Assembly: GCF_004345665.1 (NCBI RefSeq)
Contig: NZ_SLWR01000007.1
Coordinates: forward strand, 186,001 to 250,000
DNA length: 64,000 nucleotides
DNA from: Kribbella antiqua
GTDB lineage: Bacteria > Actinomycetota > Actinomycetes > Propionibacteriales > Kribbellaceae
Direction: 5' to 3'
Shown here: piece after piece, positions 1 to 8,227 of the stretch
Layout of the letters: each line of letters starts with the position of its first letter
How positions within the stretch are numbered: position 1 is the first letter of the stretch
Translations under genes and position numbers: made by a program
Notes under the pieces: generated by a model
Databases searched by the model: none
Told to the model about the DNA's origin: nothing
What the model saw: the letters and a program-made list of their open reading frames with translations, nothing else

Positions 1-546
1 ACTTCCGGGCTCGCGTGCGAAGACAGTCTGGTACGACGCGAGCGGCCACTGCCGGCCGACGTACTTGTACGTGATCGGACGGCCGTGACGCTGCAGATAG
101 CCGAGCACGTCCTGCACCGGTGGCTTCGCGACCCACAAGCGGTTGGAGTCCGACTCGTACGGCGACAGCAGTGTGAGCACGCCCTCTGGCAGTTCAACCC
201 GGTCGCCAGCCGCACCACCGAACACAGGCGCGCCATCGCTGCGCAGCTCGACCACCCAGGTGCCGTCGTCGAGCGCAGTGGAGAAGTGCACGACGACCGG
301 AGCCACGCCGGCACCGGTGATCCACGTGCCGTCGACTGCCGCGGGCAGTGTGCCGGAGGTGTTCACCAGCAGGAGGTCACCCGGCCGCAGGTGTTCGCCG
401 ATGCGGTCGAACCGGGTGTGCGTGACGGTCGACCCCTCCGCGACCAGCAGCTTCACCTGATCCCGCGACAGCCCTCTGGCCTCAGGCGGTTCGGTGGCGT
501 TCAGCGAGTCGGGCAGAACGAAGTGGGTGTGGGGATGCACCCTCAC
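1..546 (-). CDS. queA: S-adenosylmethionine:tRNA ribosyltransferase-isomerase-like protein (QueA family), partial
   Basis: The minus strand reads open from a GTG that overlaps the stop of the upstream SDR gene (GTGA) to the window edge, giving the first 182 residues of a protein normally about 350 long. Visible family features are the N-terminal LLVAEGSTVTHTRFD segment, LRPGDLLLVNTSGTLPAAV (QueA substrate-binding region), VVVHFSTALDDGTWVVELR, and PITYKYVGRQWPLASYQTVF at the edge. QueA transfers the ribosyl part of SAM to 7-aminomethyl-7-deazaguanine in tRNA during queuosine synthesis; many actinobacteria carry this diverged form, often without the full queuosine pathway, so the exact substrate is uncertain. 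A second GTG six bases downstream is an alternative start. Probably one operon with the SDR. Confidence 0.8.
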   Translation of the reverse strand, partial: MRVHPHTHFVLPDSLNATEPPEARGLSRDQVKLLVAEGSTVTHTRFDRIGEHLRPGDLLLVNTSGTLPAAVDGTWITGAGVAPVVVHFSTALDDGTWVVELRSDGAPVFGGAAGDRVELPEGVLTLLSPYESDSNRLWVAKPPVQDVLGYLQRHGRPITYKYVGRQWPLASYQTVFAREPGS

Positions 547-1277
547 AGCGTCACCGCCGGAGCGAACTCCGCTGCCCGGTAGCGACCACTCGCCGGACGG
601 CTGTCCAGCAGTTGCAGAAACGCCGGTACGACGCTTGCCGGCTCAGGGCGATCGGAGATGTCTTCACCGGGGAACGCAGCCTGGTGCATCGCCGTACGGA
701 GGTCACCGGGGTCGACGGCGTACACGGCCAGGGACGGGTGCTCGGCGGCGAGCACTCTGGTGGCGTGGTCGAGAGCTGCTTTGGCAGAGCCGTAGCCGCC
801 CCAGCCTTCGTATGCTTCGACAGCTGCGTCGGAGCTGATGTTGAGGACGATGCCGGACGCTGCGGTGAGTTCTGGGAGCAGTGCCTGGGTGAGGGCGATC
901 GGTGCGACCACGTCGGTCTCGTAGACGCGGCGCAGCTCGTCCAGGTCGGCTTCACCCAACGGCTGCAGCGGACTGGGCCCGAGGTAGCTCGCGTTGTTGA
1001 TCAGCAGGTCGAGGCGCCCGAGCTCGGTCACGGCTTCCACGAGGTCCGCCCGGTGGTTGGCATCGGTCACGTCGCCGGCAAGCGGTACGACGTCGGCGCG
1101 GTCGGCCAGCGCGTCGGCGGCGTCCTTCAGTGCGTCGGCACCGCGGGCGTCGATGATCAACGCCCAGCCACGGTCGGCCAGGCCGTGCGCGAGCGCCAGC
1201 CCGAGCCCGGCGGACGCGCCGGTGATGAGAGCGACAGGACGGTTGGACAGTTCAGGACTCATGCCGTTCACTGTCAT
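543..1277 (-). CDS. SDR family NAD(P)-dependent oxidoreductase
   Basis: A 244-residue classical short-chain dehydrogenase/reductase. The Rossmann nucleotide motif TGASAGLG lies at residues 19-26, the NNAS motif at 94-97, the serine of the catalytic triad near 148-149 and the YxxxK pair at Tyr162/Lys166 (YGSAK). Length is typical for the family. The substrate cannot be inferred. It lies upstream of the queA-like gene with overlapping stop/start codons, so the two are probably co-transcribed and translationally coupled. An internal ATG five codons in is an alternative start; neither candidate has a strong Shine-Dalgarno sequence. Confidence 0.9.
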   Translation of the reverse strand: MTVNGMSPELSNRPVALITGASAGLGLALAHGLADRGWALIIDARGADALKDAADALADRADVVPLAGDVTDANHRADLVEAVTELGRLDLLINNASYLGPSPLQPLGEADLDELRRVYETDVVAPIALTQALLPELTAASGIVLNISSDAAVEAYEGWGGYGSAKAALDHATRVLAAEHPSLAVYAVDPGDLRTAMHQAAFPGEDISDRPEPASVVPAFLQLLDSRPASGRYRAAEFAPAVTL

Positions 1278-1403
1278 ACTTCAAGTCGACTTTAGGTCAA
1301 GAGCACCGCGACTGAAGCCAACGTGCCGTCTGCCGACCTGCCACGCGGGGGTGCGGACGTCGACTGTGGGGAGTGTGCGATCGACTGTGACCGCCGTGAG
1401 CGA

Positions 1404-2960
1404 TCAGAGCAGAATGCCCGGGTTCATCACGCCGTCCGGGTCGAGCACTTTCTTCACCGCCTGCAGGGCTTCCGCCGCGAGGGGGCCGATCTCGGCTGCG
1501 TAGGCGTCCCGGTGGTCGGTGCCGATGCCGTGGTGGTGCGTGATCGTGCCGCCGGCTGCGGCGATCGCTTCGCTTGCGGCCGACTTCGCCGTACGCCATT
1601 GGGTGACGGGATCGTCGGTCTGGGCGCAGAGCACGGTGAAGTAGAGGGATGCGCCGGTCTCATACACATGCGACACATGGCAGAGCACCAGCGGTGGAGT
1701 GCCCTGCGCGGACAAAGACTTCACCAGCGCTTCGGTGACCGCTGACTTCAAAGCAGGAACGCGAGACCAGAAGGTGGCTGTCTCGAGGGTCTCGACCAGC
1801 GCGCCCTCGTCCAGCAAGGGATCGCGCAGGTACGGCGCTCGATACCGTCCGACTCGCCACAGCTCGCCCGGACCTTCGCCGAGGTTCTGCCCACCGGCCG
1901 CGGTCAGCACCTCGGCCGTCAAGGCGTTGTACGGCCCGTCGAAACCGACGATCGCCAGTACGCCGCCGGACCCGCCACCCAGCACATCCGGATCGGCCAG
2001 GTTGACCGCCGTCTCGGCCTCGTCGGACAACCGCAGCACGGTCGGCAACGGACCGTCCTGCGCCAGCCGCCGGATCGCGGTCAGCCCAGCCGCGAAGTCC
2101 TCGAACCGCCAGCCCTCGAAGTGCCGCTCGGTCGGCCGCGGCCGGATCCGCACCACCACCGACGTGATGATCCCGAACGCTCCCTCCGACCCGAGCACCA
2201 ATTGCCGCAGATCCGGTCCAGCCGCGGACATCGGCGCGCGACCCAGCTCGATCGTCCCGCGCGGAGTCGCCAGCGTCAGCCCGACCACCATCTGATCGAA
2301 GCGCCCGTACCCGGCCGACGACTGCCCACTCGACCGCGCCGCCGCATACCCACCGATCGAAGCGCCCTCATACGACTGTGGAAAGTGGCCCAGCGTGTAA
2401 CCGCGCTCCGCCAGCAACGCCTCGGCGGCAGGCCCACGCACGCCGGCCTGCAGTGTCGCCGTCCGCGACACTTCGTCGATAGTGACCAGCTGATCCAGCC
2501 GACGCAGATCGACGGTCACAAACCGCCGCGAAGCAGCCAGTCCACCGACCACCGACGTACCGCCTGCGTACGGAACCACCGCCAGATCGTGAGCCGCACA
2601 CCCAGCCAGCAATGCCAGTACGTCGTCATGCGAGCCCGGATAAATCACAGCGTCCGGCATGTCCGAGGTGTCGCCCGCACGATGCCTGAGCAGGTCCGGA
2701 GTCGAGTATCCGCGGGTATGACCCCACCGCGTCTCGAGGTCGGTCTTCACTTGATCGACACCGACAACACCCTCGAGAAACGCCTGCTGCGAGGGCCTCA
2801 GCCCCGGCCGGTCCACCGGATCCACAGCAGCCGTCGCAGGACGTCGTACGCCGAGATGCTTCAGCGCCTCGACCGCCGCCGACGGGAGTGCGACCGGGTG
2901 GGCGGGATCGCCCCAGCGGCCGGGAGTGAGTTGCACCACCGGGAGGTCCGACTCGGTCAT
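1404..2960 (-). CDS. FAD-binding oxidase of the alkyldihydroxyacetonephosphate synthase type
   Basis: A 518-residue flavoprotein of the VAO/PCMH family. The FAD-binding signature PYAGGTSVVGG is at residues 130-140, the second FAD segment contains PQSYEGASIGGYAA and SAGYGRFD, and the C-terminal domain has the HHHGIGTDH motif and the closing DPDGVMNPGILL typical of alkyl-DHAP synthase and glycolate/D-lactate oxidases. The HHH motif and length favour the AGPS-like subgroup, which would make an ether bond on acyl-DHAP, but the substrate is inferred only. The start is placed at an ATG preceded by GGAGA; a longer frame upstream lacks such a site. The gene is divergent from a TetR regulator followed by glpD, pointing to glycerol-phosphate or DHAP metabolism. 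Confidence 0.85.
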   Translation of the reverse strand: MTESDLPVVQLTPGRWGDPAHPVALPSAAVEALKHLGVRRPATAAVDPVDRPGLRPSQQAFLEGVVGVDQVKTDLETRWGHTRGYSTPDLLRHRAGDTSDMPDAVIYPGSHDDVLALLAGCAAHDLAVVPYAGGTSVVGGLAASRRFVTVDLRRLDQLVTIDEVSRTATLQAGVRGPAAEALLAERGYTLGHFPQSYEGASIGGYAAARSSGQSSAGYGRFDQMVVGLTLATPRGTIELGRAPMSAAGPDLRQLVLGSEGAFGIITSVVVRIRPRPTERHFEGWRFEDFAAGLTAIRRLAQDGPLPTVLRLSDEAETAVNLADPDVLGGGSGGVLAIVGFDGPYNALTAEVLTAAGGQNLGEGPGELWRVGRYRAPYLRDPLLDEGALVETLETATFWSRVPALKSAVTEALVKSLSAQGTPPLVLCHVSHVYETGASLYFTVLCAQTDDPVTQWRTAKSAASEAIAAAGGTITHHHGIGTDHRDAYAAEIGPLAAEALQAVKKVLDPDGVMNPGILL

Positions 2961-2996
2961 GGAAGTCTCCAAAATGCTGGGCGCGCGCGGTAGCGT

Positions 2997-3035
2997 CCAG
3001 GGGAGGTGGAACCCCCTGGCTTCCACCTCCCCTGG
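2997..3035. promoter_or_regulatory. Perfect 15-bp inverted repeat, candidate operator between divergent genes
   Basis: CCAGGGGAGGTGGAA is followed by a 9-base spacer and its exact reverse complement. It lies between the start of the AGPS-like oxidase and the divergent TetR gene, where a TetR dimer site would be expected, upstream of both. The length of the arms exceeds what chance gives easily. As RNA it would form a strong hairpin, so a role in the oxidase leader is also possible. No direct proof of binding. Confidence 0.55.
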
Positions 3036-3075
3036 ATCGTTCCGGGACGCCGAAGTCGCTGATACACTCTGACGT

Positions 3076-3699
3076 GTGATGTCTCAGCGTAACAGCGAAC
3101 CCGACTCCGAGACCAGCACGCGTCCCACCCCCGCGAACGCGATCGGCGAGGAGCGGATCCTGGACGCGGCCTACGAGCTGTTGCTCGCGATCGGCATGCG
3201 CCGGATGACGATGGCCGATATCGCCCGGCACGCCGAGGTCTCCCGCGCGACGCTCTACCGCCGCTGGCCGAACGTGCAGGCCGTGGTCGCCGCGCTGATG
3301 ACACGCGAGTGGACGACCGCGCTGGTGTCCGCCTTCCAGCCGGACACAGCGGATGCTCGCTCCCGGCTGGTCGAGGGTGTGGTCGAGGTCGTCGCGAACA
3401 CCCGGGTGCACCCGTTGATGCGCAAGATCATCGAGCTCGACCCCGAATTCCTCACGCCGTACCTGCTGGAGCGCCGCGGCAGCAGCACGGTCGCGCATCT
3501 CGCGCTGCTCGAAGAGGGCATCAAGCTGGGGCAGGCCGACGGTTCGATCAAGGACGGCGACCCGGTCTGGCTGGCCCGGCAGATCATTCTCGTCTCGATG
3601 GCCTCGGCGGTGTCCGGGCCGGTGATGGCGGAACCCGATGAGTACCCGAAGCTCGACGAGGAGCTGCGGGTGATGCTCACGAGGTACCTGACGCCATGA
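3076..3699 (+). CDS. TetR/AcrR family transcriptional regulator
   Basis: A 207-residue TetR-type regulator. The N-terminal HTH is clear: ERILDAAYELLLAIGMRRMT, then MADIARHAEVSRATLYRRW at about residues 50-70. The C-terminal two-thirds is the ligand and dimer domain. Start is GTG, with ATG as the next codon; a TACACT hexamer lies about 8 bases upstream, so the transcript may be leaderless. The stop overlaps the glpD start (ATGA), so the two are translationally coupled. The inverted repeat upstream is a plausible autoregulatory operator also covering the divergent flavoenzyme gene. It probably represses one or both neighbours in response to a lipid- or glycerol-related ligand (inference). Confidence 0.92.
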   Translation: MMSQRNSEPDSETSTRPTPANAIGEERILDAAYELLLAIGMRRMTMADIARHAEVSRATLYRRWPNVQAVVAALMTREWTTALVSAFQPDTADARSRLVEGVVEVVANTRVHPLMRKIIELDPEFLTPYLLERRGSSTVAHLALLEEGIKLGQADGSIKDGDPVWLARQIILVSMASAVSGPVMAEPDEYPKLDEELRVMLTRYLTP

Positions 3700-5237
3700 T
3701 CAGCGTGGGCAACGCCAGCCTGAACGCGGCTCGCCGCGCCCGCGAGCTCGACTGGCTGGAGACGACCGGCAAGGTCGACGTCCTGGTCATCGGCGGCGGG
3801 GTCACCGGCGCCGGCGTCGCCCTGGACGCGGCCGCGCGTGGCCTGACCGTTGCCCTGGTGGAGAAGCACGACCTCGCGTTCGGCACCAGCCGGTGGAGCT
3901 CGAAGCTGGTGCACGGCGGGCTGCGGTACCTCGTGTCCGGTCACATCGGGATCGCGTACGAGAGCGCGGTCGAGCGCGGCATCCTGATGAAGACGACCGC
4001 GCCACATCTCGTCCACCCGGTCCCGCAGATCGCGCCTTGGTTGCCGCAGGCAAAGTTCGCGCAGGCAGCGATGTTGCGGAGCGCGTTCCTCGGCGGCGAC
4101 ATCGTGCGCACGTTCGCGCGGACCAGTGGCGACTACCTGCCGCACTCGCGCCGGATCAGTTCGGCGGAGCTCCTCCGGTACGCGCCGACACTGCGACCGG
4201 ACGGCCTGCGCGGCGGATTCCTGACCTGGGACGGCCAGCTGTACGACGACGCGCGGCTGGTGGTGGCGATCGCGCGTACCGCGGCGCTGTACGGCGCCCG
4301 GGTGCTCACGCGGGTCGCGGCGACCGAAGTCACCGGCCGAGGCGCCGTACTGGTTGATCAGTTGACTGGTCATCGGGTCGACGTCGACGCGACCATGGTG
4401 ATCAACGCGGCCGGGATCTGGGCCGATCAGGTTGCCTCAGGCATCAAACTCCGGCCGAGCCGGGGGACGCATCTGGTGCTGCCGCAGTCGGCCTTCGGCG
4501 GGCTGTCCGCCATCCTGACCGTGCCGGTGCCGGGGGAGCTCCGCCGGGTCGTGATGGCGATTCCGGCGCCGGACGACCGGGTGTACGTCGGGCTGACCGA
4601 CGAGGACGCGCCCGGCCCGGTGAGCGACGTACCGCGGGCGACGGAACCGGAGATCGACTTCCTGCTGGACACGATCAACAGCGCGGTGCGGACGCCGCTG
4701 ACGCGGGCGGACCTGCTCGGGACGTACGCCGGTCTGCGTCCACTGCTCGACACCGGCCATCATCGCGGCGAGGACAAGACGGCGGACATCTCCCGGCGAC
4801 ACGCGGTGATCACGAGCGAGGACGGGCTCGTGACGATCGTCGGCGGGAAGCTCACGACCTATCGGCGGATGGCGCAGGACGCACTCGACACCGCCCTGCA
4901 GTCGTCGGGTTCCGCCGTACGGCGGCCGTGTCTGACGCATCGAATCCCGTTGGTGGGAGCGGCTGATAGGGCGCAGTTGGCGGCCGTCCGGGCGCCGTCG
5001 CGGTTCGTGCAGCGGTACGGCGTGGAGGCGCTGGACGTGATCGCCGGGCCGGCATCGTTGCTGGAGCCGATCGCGCCTGGGATTCGGACGACATTCGCCG
5101 AACTGTTGTTCGCCGTACGGCATGAGGGGGCGCTGACCGAGGACGACGTACTGGACCGTCGGACGCGGATCGGGTTGTCCGCGGCGGACCGGGAACTGGC
5201 GCTGCCCGCCGTACGCGAGGCCTTCGCTGCTGTGTGA
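3696..5237 (+). CDS. glpD: Glycerol-3-phosphate dehydrogenase/oxidase
   Basis: A 513-residue FAD-dependent glycerol-3-phosphate dehydrogenase that oxidises sn-glycerol 3-phosphate to DHAP at the membrane. The dinucleotide motif GGGVTGAG is at residues 33-40, followed by the family signatures FGTSRWSSKLVHGGLRYL and, in the C-terminal half, DGLVTIVGGKLTTYRRMAQDA. Length is normal. Overlap with the TetR stop indicates co-transcription. Together with the AGPS-like gene across the divergent promoter it suggests a small DHAP/glycerol-phosphate unit. Actinobacteria often have several glpD paralogues; which one this is cannot be told from the sequence. Confidence 0.95.
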   Translation: MISVGNASLNAARRARELDWLETTGKVDVLVIGGGVTGAGVALDAAARGLTVALVEKHDLAFGTSRWSSKLVHGGLRYLVSGHIGIAYESAVERGILMKTTAPHLVHPVPQIAPWLPQAKFAQAAMLRSAFLGGDIVRTFARTSGDYLPHSRRISSAELLRYAPTLRPDGLRGGFLTWDGQLYDDARLVVAIARTAALYGARVLTRVAATEVTGRGAVLVDQLTGHRVDVDATMVINAAGIWADQVASGIKLRPSRGTHLVLPQSAFGGLSAILTVPVPGELRRVVMAIPAPDDRVYVGLTDEDAPGPVSDVPRATEPEIDFLLDTINSAVRTPLTRADLLGTYAGLRPLLDTGHHRGEDKTADISRRHAVITSEDGLVTIVGGKLTTYRRMAQDALDTALQSSGSAVRRPCLTHRIPLVGAADRAQLAAVRAPSRFVQRYGVEALDVIAGPASLLEPIAPGIRTTFAELLFAVRHEGALTEDDVLDRRTRIGLSAADRELALPAVREAFAAV

Positions 5238-5244
5238 CTCCACC

Positions 5245-5253
5245 TGTGGATAA
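5245..5253 (-). promoter_or_regulatory. Isolated perfect DnaA box
   Basis: TGTGGATAA (TTATCCACA on the minus strand) directly after the glpD stop and about 50 bases before the next gene. It matches the bacterial consensus in all nine positions and is far from oriC. Confidence 0.5.
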
Positions 5254-5301
5254 CAACGGTCCCCTGGCCGGGTTAACCTCGCTGCAGGGGAGGTGGACGA
5301 G

Positions 5302-6354
5302 GTGACGCAGCCGTATCCGGGGCCGCATCCGGGGGCTCCCGCGCCGTATCCCAGCGCGAACGGGTCTTCGGCGCCACATCCGGGTGCGCCAGGGCCGTAT
5401 CCGGGGCCGTATGGGGGACCGCCGGTGCAGTTCACGGGGCCACCAGTGCGTTTCGCGGGTCCGCCCATGCCGCGGTATCGGCCGTTGCGGAAGATCGCGC
5501 TCGTCAGCATCGTGCTGATGGGACTGAGCGCGGTCGCCGCCGTGGTGCAGGCAGCGCTGATGTGGGCGTCGTACGACGACGTGAAGCGGCTCGTCTACGG
5601 ATTGCTGTCGGAGGAGGAGATCGACCGGGCGGTCGAGTCGTTCACCGGCACCAGCGTGTTGCTCAACCTGGTCAGCTACGTGCTGCTCGGCACCGGTGTC
5701 GCCTTTCTGATCTGGCTCTGGCAGGCGCGGGAGAACACCGAGTTCCTCCGCTCACCCTTCGCGCCGAGGCCCGTCGCCGCGCCGTACGGACAGCGGACCG
5801 GCCCGCATCGGCACTCGCAGGGGTGGCTCGTCGGCTCGTGGTTCTGCCCGATCGTGCAGTTCTGGTACCCGCTGCAGATCGTCCAGGACGTCGTCAAGGA
5901 GAGCGAGCCGGCGGAGCAGCCAGGGATGTACCGGCCGAGCGGGGCCCGTGCACTGCTGTACACCTGGTGGGCGACCTGGGTGGGCTTCTGGGTGATCGTG
6001 GTCGGGGGTGGCAGTCTCGCGTTCGTCAGCTTCATCGTGTGGATCGTCCGGCTGGTCGACGCCGCCGACGCCGCCGACGCGACCGGCAACTACGTCGACA
6101 TCTACGACCTGCAGGACTTCATGGTCCGGGTCGCGCTGGCGGTCGACATCGGCTTCACCGTGGCGACAGTCCTCCTGATCACCTCGGCCGTCGCCGCGTC
6201 AATGCTCTTGCTGCAGGTCAGCCAGTGGCAGCATGACCGCGCCGCCAACATTCCACCGCCTGGCGCGGTACTGCCTCCTCCTCCACAGCCGCCGGAGCCC
6301 CCGCAGTACGCGCCGCGCTACAACAACCCCGGCCCGACGTTCCCCCGTCGCTAG
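5302..6354 (+). CDS. DUF4328 domain-containing membrane protein with proline/glycine-rich N-terminus
   Basis: About 350 residues. The first 60 are a low-complexity Pro/Gly/Tyr-rich cytoplasmic tail (PYPGPHPGAPAPYP and similar). Several hydrophobic segments follow: KIALVSIVLMGLSAVAAVVQAAL, VLLNLVSYVLLGTGVAFLIWLW, a segment near WWATWVGFWVIVVGGG, and one near VDIGFTVATVLLITSAVAASML. The soluble motif GSWFCPIVQFWYPLQIVQDV is characteristic of DUF4328. The C-terminus is again proline-rich. The chosen GTG has GGGGAGG eight bases upstream; a GTG three codons earlier overlaps that site and is less likely. Function unknown. It converges with the phosphatase gene, with only 8 bases between stops. Confidence 0.85.
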   Translation: MTQPYPGPHPGAPAPYPSANGSSAPHPGAPGPYPGPYGGPPVQFTGPPVRFAGPPMPRYRPLRKIALVSIVLMGLSAVAAVVQAALMWASYDDVKRLVYGLLSEEEIDRAVESFTGTSVLLNLVSYVLLGTGVAFLIWLWQARENTEFLRSPFAPRPVAAPYGQRTGPHRHSQGWLVGSWFCPIVQFWYPLQIVQDVVKESEPAEQPGMYRPSGARALLYTWWATWVGFWVIVVGGGSLAFVSFIVWIVRLVDAADAADATGNYVDIYDLQDFMVRVALAVDIGFTVATVLLITSAVAASMLLLQVSQWQHDRAANIPPPGAVLPPPPQPPEPPQYAPRYNNPGPTFPRR

Positions 6355-6362
6355 ATCGAACC

Positions 6363-7133
6363 CTAGATCGAGCACAGTACGGCGGTCGCGTCGTCGTACC
6401 GCTTGCCCCGGAAGCTGTGCGCGGCTTCGTCGTACGCGCGGACGCGAGCGACGAGCTCGCGGGGACCTTCCGTGGTGAGTACGTCGACCAGGTCCGCCCA
6501 GCTGTGCCCGTACCGCTCGGCATACCGCGACGCGCCATCCGTCAGTACGGCGATCACCTCGACGTCGGCGCGATCCGTCGTACCGGTGACGGCTTCGTAG
6601 GCCGCTTTCGGCTGGGTGCTCGCTACCCAGAAACCGCCGGGCTGGTTGCGGAGGCGGCGGACGGTCGCCAGCGATCGGTCGGGGAGGAGTTCGATCCGGT
6701 CGTCGTGGTGGACGTCGATGTCGCCGGCCGGTGACCTGACGACGACGGGTGAGTCGGCGAGGACGAGGTGCTCGACGACGTCCGGGCGTACCCGGACCAT
6801 CGCGACGGTGGACGACGGGCTGTCGGGGTTGGCGAGGTCGCAACTGTCGGCGTGAACGGTGCCGACCGCGGCGATCGCGTCGGCCAGAAGGTCCGCAAGC
6901 GGAGCGGTCGATCGGCCGAGCAGCGGCGGCGCGAGCTGACCAGCGAGCTGCCCGACCAGCCAGGCGACTGTGTGCTCGCAGCCGGACTCGACTCCGGCGG
7001 GCGCGGTGGCGCCGTCCAGTACGACGACGAAGTCCGGACCGCTCAGCACGAGATCCTCGTTCACCACGGGCGGCCGCCGGTCAGGCGCGGGCTGGCTGAA
7101 CAACCGGATCTCCACCCACCCAGTCTCCGCCAC
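6363..7133 (-). CDS. PP2C-like serine/threonine phosphatase family protein
   Basis: 256 residues. The motif DFVVVLDGATAPAG near residues 33-46 corresponds to the metal-binding DG of PP2C phosphatases, and DSPSSTVAMVRVRPDVVEHLVLADSPVVV matches the central GSTA/GDS region. The closing portion EAAHSFRGKRYDDATAVLCSI has the DDAT motif expected at the C-terminal metal site. The family dephosphorylates Ser/Thr-phosphoproteins in the cytoplasm; the target is unknown. No membrane segment or sensor domain is visible. The upstream 90 bases contain clustered TTTGGTGGG repeats that may regulate it. Confidence 0.8.
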   Translation of the reverse strand: MAETGWVEIRLFSQPAPDRRPPVVNEDLVLSGPDFVVVLDGATAPAGVESGCEHTVAWLVGQLAGQLAPPLLGRSTAPLADLLADAIAAVGTVHADSCDLANPDSPSSTVAMVRVRPDVVEHLVLADSPVVVRSPAGDIDVHHDDRIELLPDRSLATVRRLRNQPGGFWVASTQPKAAYEAVTGTTDRADVEVIAVLTDGASRYAERYGHSWADLVDVLTTEGPRELVARVRAYDEAAHSFRGKRYDDATAVLCSI

Positions 7134-7135
7134 TC

Positions 7136-7218
7136 TTTGGTGGGTTCACCTACCAAATGGTGGGTTCCCCGGCGGTATTCCATGGGCCAACCCACAAGCT
7201 GGTGGGGACCCACCAAAT
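7136..7218. repeat. Cluster of direct and inverted TTTGGTGGG repeats
   Basis: Within 83 bases the element TTTGGTGGGTTC occurs at 7136, AATGGTGGGTTCC at 7156, and inverted copies ACCTACCAAA at 7148 and ACCCACCAAAT at 7208, plus the hairpin GGTGGG-GA-CCCACC at 7201. The first two form a stem TTTGGTGGGT/ACCTACCAAA. The cluster sits between the stop of the epimerase gene and the start of the phosphatase gene, both on the minus strand. It could be a multi-site operator for the phosphatase promoter or a set of terminator hairpins for the epimerase. Confidence 0.55.
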
Positions 7219-7222
7219 GCGA

Positions 7223-8110
7223 TTACTCGCGGGCGGCCCAGCTGTCGGCTAGGGATTGTTCGAGGGAGATCTTGGGGGACCAGCCGAGGTGCTTGCCGAT
7301 CAGCGTGATGTCCGCCTGCTGCCAGGCCGCCGGAGGTACGCCGTCGCTCGGATCCTCGACGATCTTGGCCGGCTGACCGCTCAGCTCGAACAATTGACCG
7401 GCCACGTCCCGTGCCAGCGTCGCCCGCCCGGTGCCGACGTTCAGCACCGGCGGCAGCTTGGCGTCCGCCAATGCCACTGCCAGCACCGCCTCGGCGACGT
7501 CCCGGACGTCCACGAAGTCCCGCCAGACGTCCAGCGCCCCGGCCTCGATCGTCTGCCGGGACCGCAGATCCCGGATGACGCGACCGGTGAGCGTGCTCTC
7601 GGGCGCGGCGGGACCGATGACGTCGAACACCCGCAGCACCACCGCGTCGGCGCCGTTGCGCTGGGCACGTACGACGAGTTCGGTGCCGGCCAGCTTGGTC
7701 AGGCCGTACGGCCCGGCCGGTGTGGGCTCGGTCTCCTCATCCTGGCTCGTGCCTTGCGGCGCACCGCCGTACTCCGCGGCGGAGCCGAGCTGGACGAAGC
7801 GGGCGTGGCTGGCCTGGTCATGGAACGAGGCGAGCAGGGCATCGACGGCGATCACGTTCGCCCGGACCAGGGTCGCGGGGTCGCCGAGCGTGGCGCCGGC
7901 CGCGTTCACGATCACGGTCGGCTTGTACATGCCGATCTGGGTGTCCAGGGCGTACGGGTGCATCGCGGCCAGGTCGCACAGCCGGTACGGCTCACCCCGG
8001 CTCCGGCTCAGGCCGCGGTACTCGATCCCGCGGTCGGCGAGCAGTGCGCAGATCCTGGCGCCGAGGAAGCCTCCCGCGCCGAACACCATCACCCGCTCAG
8101 TGCCGGTCAT
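7223..8110 (-). CDS. NAD-dependent epimerase/dehydratase family protein
   Basis: 295 residues of the extended SDR type. The nucleotide motif FGAGGFLG is at residues 9-16, and the YxxxK motif appears as GPYGLTKLAGTE. Later segments include LRVFDVIGP and DVWRDFVDVRDVAEAVLAVAL, typical of UDP- or TDP-sugar epimerases and dehydratases. The start ATG follows a long open frame that is not supported upstream because the sequence there loses the family pattern. Divergent from the pentapeptide-repeat gene. The sugar substrate is unknown. Confidence 0.88.
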   Translation of the reverse strand: MTGTERVMVFGAGGFLGARICALLADRGIEYRGLSRSRGEPYRLCDLAAMHPYALDTQIGMYKPTVIVNAAGATLGDPATLVRANVIAVDALLASFHDQASHARFVQLGSAAEYGGAPQGTSQDEETEPTPAGPYGLTKLAGTELVVRAQRNGADAVVLRVFDVIGPAAPESTLTGRVIRDLRSRQTIEAGALDVWRDFVDVRDVAEAVLAVALADAKLPPVLNVGTGRATLARDVAGQLFELSGQPAKIVEDPSDGVPPAAWQQADITLIGKHLGWSPKISLEQSLADSWAARE

Positions 8111-8227
8111 GCTTCCATCGTGCGCCCCGGACTTGTCGGTCGGCTGAACGTTGTCCGTCGTACCGATCACAGAATTGTCGGCGCCGGATGCAAGGCTGAG
8201 ACCTTCCGACGAGCCGAAGGACGACGT

